Shown here one piece after another: positions 14,749-16,922 of a stretch of DNA of 16,922 bases. The stretch comes from Chloroflexota bacterium. Its GTDB lineage: Bacteria; Chloroflexota; Chloroflexia; QHBQ01; JADMIH01. The translations under genes were made by a program, and so were the position numbers. A model generated the notes under the pieces. It had not been told where the DNA came from. It worked only from the letters and a program-made list of their open reading frames with translations, and searched no databases. The stretch is from positions 1 to 16,922 of the forward strand of contig JADMIH010000081.1 of assembly GCA_015478675.1 (NCBI GenBank). Reading direction: 5' to 3'. The number at the start of each line of letters is the position of its first letter. Positions within the stretch are counted from its first letter, which is position 1.

Positions 14749-15990
14749 TTACCTGGGGGTAACCCCCCAGGAGGGTTGGTAATCGTCTCCTTTAGTGAGG
14801 GTTTGGGGATTAGAGCCATCGGCATTGGCGAGCACAATCTTGAATACCCCTCCCTGTCTCCCCGACCAGGCTATATAGCTGCCATCTGGCGACCATGCAG
14901 GCTGGTAGTCCTCGGCAGAGTTGGGGGTGAGGTTAGTAGGCGTGCCACCTGAGGGGGAGATTGTGAAGATGTCGGTGCCCGATGCGGATGTAGAAGTGGA
15001 AATCTCGGAGTACAAGAGCTTATCGCCGGATGGGGAGAAGCGTGCTCCTACAATGGCCCCGCCCTGCACCAGCGTGCGCAATCCTGTGCCATCTGGGTTC
15101 ATGATCATTATGGGCAGATTACGCGAATCCAGGTACTCGTACAGCGCAATGCTCTTGCCGTCGGGCGACCAGATGGGGCGGTTGAGGCTCTTGCCGAGTG
15201 AGGTAATCTCTTTAGGCGCGCCTCCCGATAGGGGAGCAATATACAATTCCTTCGGTTGGTCTTGCGCCGCCGCGCCTTGCATGTAGGCGATGCTCTTGCC
15301 GTCGGGCGACCAGGCAGGTTGTAAGGCGGCGTTCTTACCATCTGAGATGCGGCGTTTGCGGTTACCGTCGGCGTCCATGATGAAGACCTGCCAATCTCCT
15401 CCTTCGCGCTTGGACTGGAAGGCGATTTGTGTGCCATCGGGCGACCAGACGGGCTGAGCGCTATCAGCCTTTACATCAGCTGTGAGTTGTACCGCTTCGG
15501 TCGCCTTGTTATCAGCCCCAACTGTGATCCTCACAACAGTAGAAATGTTGTTGATGCCTGCCTGTAGCAAGATACGGCGGCCATCGGGGGACCAACTATC
15601 GGTTCCTTCTACAATCAGGTTCTGAGTAACTTGCTGCTGGTTGCTGCCGTCGGGGTTGACTACAAAGAGGTCGTTGTTTCCGGCACTGTCTCGCATTCTG
15701 ACGAAGCAGATGCGCCCTGTGGCTGAGGTGGCGATGACCGTTTGCGTTTGCTCAGGCTGTGGCCGCAGTAGATCGGGGAGGGAGCCGGGGGCGAAGCGCG
15801 CCAGCGCCAACCATACAAGGAGGGCGGCAACAACTATTCCTGTTGCCCAGAGCAGCCCTTTGGGAGCGGTTCTGCGGGCACGCCCCGCGCCGGTCGCGGG
15901 CATGTAGCCGGAGACTGCTCCGGTGTTGCTTCTCGCTTCGGTTGTGGCTGAAGCCTGGGAGGATCCTCGCTTGCGTGGTTTATTGGGCAT
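14749..15990 (-). CDS. Membrane-anchored TolB-like beta-propeller (PD40/WD40-like)
   Basis: Protein of 413 residues with a basic, Ser/Arg/Gly-rich N-terminus (1-45), one membrane helix (about 46-65, LLWATGIVVAALLVWLALA) and an outside propeller. Seen: six PD40 repeats with the WSPDG signature near residues 133, 182, 227, 274, 318 (FSPSG) and 366, each followed by a hydrophobic strand (for example GTQIAFQSKREGG). Between them are blade strands such as LFVVNPDGSNQQQVTQ. It is not the TolB of the Tol-Pal system: no TolB N-terminal domain is visible and no tol or pal genes are near. It probably binds protein or peptide ligands outside the membrane, by inference. A stem (CCTGGGGG / CCCCCAGG, 14752-14759 and 14764-14771) lies in the last codons. 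The start ATG has only a distant AGGTGG. It leads a possible operon with the kinase 75 bases downstream. Confidence 0.88.
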   Translation of the reverse strand: MPNKPRKRGSSQASATTEARSNTGAVSGYMPATGAGRARRTAPKGLLWATGIVVAALLVWLALARFAPGSLPDLLRPQPEQTQTVIATSATGRICFVRMRDSAGNNDLFVVNPDGSNQQQVTQNLIVEGTDSWSPDGRRILLQAGINNISTVVRITVGADNKATEAVQLTADVKADSAQPVWSPDGTQIAFQSKREGGDWQVFIMDADGNRKRRISDGKNAALQPAWSPDGKSIAYMQGAAAQDQPKELYIAPLSGGAPKEITSLGKSLNRPIWSPDGKSIALYEYLDSRNLPIMIMNPDGTGLRTLVQGGAIVGARFSPSGDKLLYSEISTSTSASGTDIFTISPSGGTPTNLTPNSAEDYQPAWSPDGSYIAWSGRQGGVFKIVLANADGSNPQTLTKGDDYQPSWGVTPR

Positions 15991-16053
15991 AATGTTATAG
16001 CGCCACCTGTAGAGTTACTTTGCATGCAGGGTCAGATGTAAGGCCGCAGAAAC

Positions 16054-16084
16054 ATTATACAGGAGGATGGAGATAAGAGGCCAA
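16054..16084 (-). promoter_or_regulatory. Putative promoter for the TolB-like gene
   Basis: On the minus strand TTGGCC (complement of 16079-16084) is followed by a 19-base spacer and a perfect TATAAT (complement of 16054-16059). Transcription would start near 16047, about 57 bases before the ATG. The -10 is excellent, but the -35 is weak and the spacer long. Confidence 0.45.
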
Positions 16085-16133
16085 TGGCATGGGCAGGGGA
16101 AAGGCAATCGCAATATGTATTAGGTGTTGCGTG

Positions 16134-16182
16134 GGGAGTAAGGATAATTTATCCTTACTCCCTGGTTCTTATCCTTAGTCCC
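16134..16182. repeat. 29-base perfect palindrome with a third near-identical arm
   Basis: GGGAGTAAGGATAA (16134-16147) and TTATCCTTACTCCC (16149-16162) are exact inverted copies around one T. A third arm, TTATCCTTAGTCCC (16169-16182), matches the second at 13 of 14 positions, so arm one can pair with either. It lies after the response regulator stop and before the TolB-like promoter, where a terminator would fit. No T-run follows the stem on either strand, so it is not a standard intrinsic terminator. Confidence 0.8.
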
Positions 16183-16196
16183 TGAGGCTTCGCGCT

Positions 16197-16724
16197 TCAC
16201 GGGTTCGCGTATGTACGTACCGCCTCGGCTAGCTGGTCTATGTCAAAAGGCTTGGTGATTACTGCCCTCGCGCCTGTCTCACGCTTGGTGCGGGCCACAT
16301 CGTAGACAGCGGTGATGATCACAACGGGGATGCCGTCCCACTGAGGGTGAGACCGGAGAGTTGCCATGAACTCCCAACCATCCATAACGGGCATCATCAG
16401 ATCGAGGAGAATTATCTGGGGCCGCTGCTCGCGCACGCGCTCAAGGGCTTCCAGGCCGTTGGAGGCTTTGCGCGTAGTATGGCCCTCGGCCTCAAGCACA
16501 TCAGCGATGAGGTCACAGAGGTAAGGCTCGTCTTCTACCACGAGCACATCCTTGGCCTCCACCTTCGTTTGGCCCCACTGCGAAGCAGAGCCTGCCTCAT
16601 TGTCAGCCATGTATAAAGGCCACTGTCGAGCGCCGTAGCGGTTGACGCGATAGGCAAAAGTTGCCCTCGACGGGAGCGCAGTGGAGGTTTGGTCTGTGAG
16701 GTATTCCGTTATTGCTTTAGCCAT
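16197..16724 (-). CDS. Stand-alone response regulator receiver
   Basis: Receiver protein with no output domain. Seen: DVLVVEDEPYLCDLIADVLE with acidic pair Glu64-Asp65; LLDLMMPVMDGWEF with phospho-acceptor Asp108; VVIITAV with Thr138; and the conserved Lys158 in VITKPFD (numbering from ATG 16724). All receiver catalytic residues are intact. The first 58 residues have no known domain, and no start has a clear ribosome site. ATG 16610 (137 residues) is a credible alternative. GTG 16547 has GGAGG 8 bases upstream and would begin at the VLVVEDE strand. I list the longest form with low confidence in the start. It could be the partner of the soluble histidine kinase at 4605-6326, but the two genes are about 10 kb apart and this is speculation. 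The promoter was not found. Confidence 0.85.
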   Translation of the reverse strand: MAKAITEYLTDQTSTALPSRATFAYRVNRYGARQWPLYMADNEAGSASQWGQTKVEAKDVLVVEDEPYLCDLIADVLEAEGHTTRKASNGLEALERVREQRPQIILLDLMMPVMDGWEFMATLRSHPQWDGIPVVIITAVYDVARTKRETGARAVITKPFDIDQLAEAVRTYANP

Positions 16725-16849
16725 ATAAGCGGGTCACGTTAGAGACATATTCAGCCACAGGAATCCTGCATAAGAATGGCTGCCAGGGTCTTAATCACCT
16801 GCAAGTTACGTGCCACCTATTACGTCAAGTTACACTCTGTCATGTGAGG

Positions 16850-16922
16850 GTTCAGAGTTGGGGTGTAGCAATCTTGAAGGAGTAGCGCTCACCTACCCTC
16901 ACCCCCAACGCACCCTCACCCC
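16850..16922 (+). repeat. Dispersed hairpin repeat, copy D (cut by window edge)
   Basis: GTTCAGAGTTGGGGTG (16850-16865) matches the inverted copy C exactly, and GGGGTGTAGCAATCTT (16860-16875) matches copy B at 15 of 16 bases. CCCTCAC units follow. The hairpin part would lie beyond the right edge. It is upstream of the response regulator gene. Otherwise 16725-16849 shows nothing I can name. Confidence 0.72.

Noticed and set aside
14752..14771. A GC-rich stem (CCTGGGGG / CCCCCAGG) as terminator of the TolB-like gene.
   Set aside because: It lies inside the last codons and no T-run follows on the minus strand. It may only reflect local sequence or slow ribosomes.
14749..15990. TolB of the Tol-Pal envelope system.
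   Set aside because: It has the propeller only, with an N-terminal membrane helix in place of the TolB amino-terminal domain, and no tol or pal genes are nearby.

Overview
The window looks like a chromosomal segment from an uncultured or poorly studied bacterium, most likely of the phylum Chloroflexota. Two observations suggest this: tandem C-terminal modules of the 'FWQ.nGG...FGYPI' type on two unrelated secreted or membrane proteins, a style I associate with Chloroflexota surface proteins, and a moderately GC-rich sequence whose gaps hold GC-rich, hairpin-forming dispersed repeats. The assignment is inference. No rRNA, tRNA, CRISPR array, transposase, integrase or phage gene was recognised. 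Eleven protein genes are well supported; the short gene at 6755 is supported less firmly.

Left part (1-7126): a bacterial dynamin-like GTPase (185-1945, +) is followed on the same strand by an M50 site-2-protease homologue (2107-4575, +). That protein carries a cytosolic CBS pair, an extra membrane helix and a long ectodomain. A soluble GAF-PAS histidine kinase (4605-6326, -) converges on it. A 428-base gap then separates the kinase from a short degenerate receiver-like protein (6755-7126, +), whose putative promoter overlaps a perfect palindrome.

Middle part (7127-12464): a short RmlC-like cupin epimerase (7381-7845, +); a 575-base gap with the first copy of a hairpin repeat; a zinc-ribbon/PH-like/disordered/SHOCT protein with a TTG start (8421-10247, +); and, convergent with it, a secreted clan-A-type glycoside hydrolase (10297-12189, -) ending in two of the same modules found on the protease. 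Direct repeats and a palindrome lie just upstream of the hydrolase gene.

Right part (12465-16922): six minus-strand features in a row. These are a single-domain rhodanese (12465-12824); a repeat-rich gap with two oppositely oriented copies of the hairpin repeat between 21-base direct repeats; a possible operon transcribed leftward (TolB-like propeller 15990-14749, AAA-type P-loop kinase 14673-14095, nucleoside phosphorylase 14031-13267); and a stand-alone response regulator (16724-16197). A 29-base perfect palindrome with a third near-identical arm lies between the regulator and the TolB-like gene. A fourth repeat copy runs off the right edge.

Most genes are ordinary housekeeping or signalling types, and I see no defence system or biosynthetic cluster. 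The two points most worth pursuing are the shared surface module, which links an intramembrane protease and a glycosidase, and the family of intergenic hairpin repeats.
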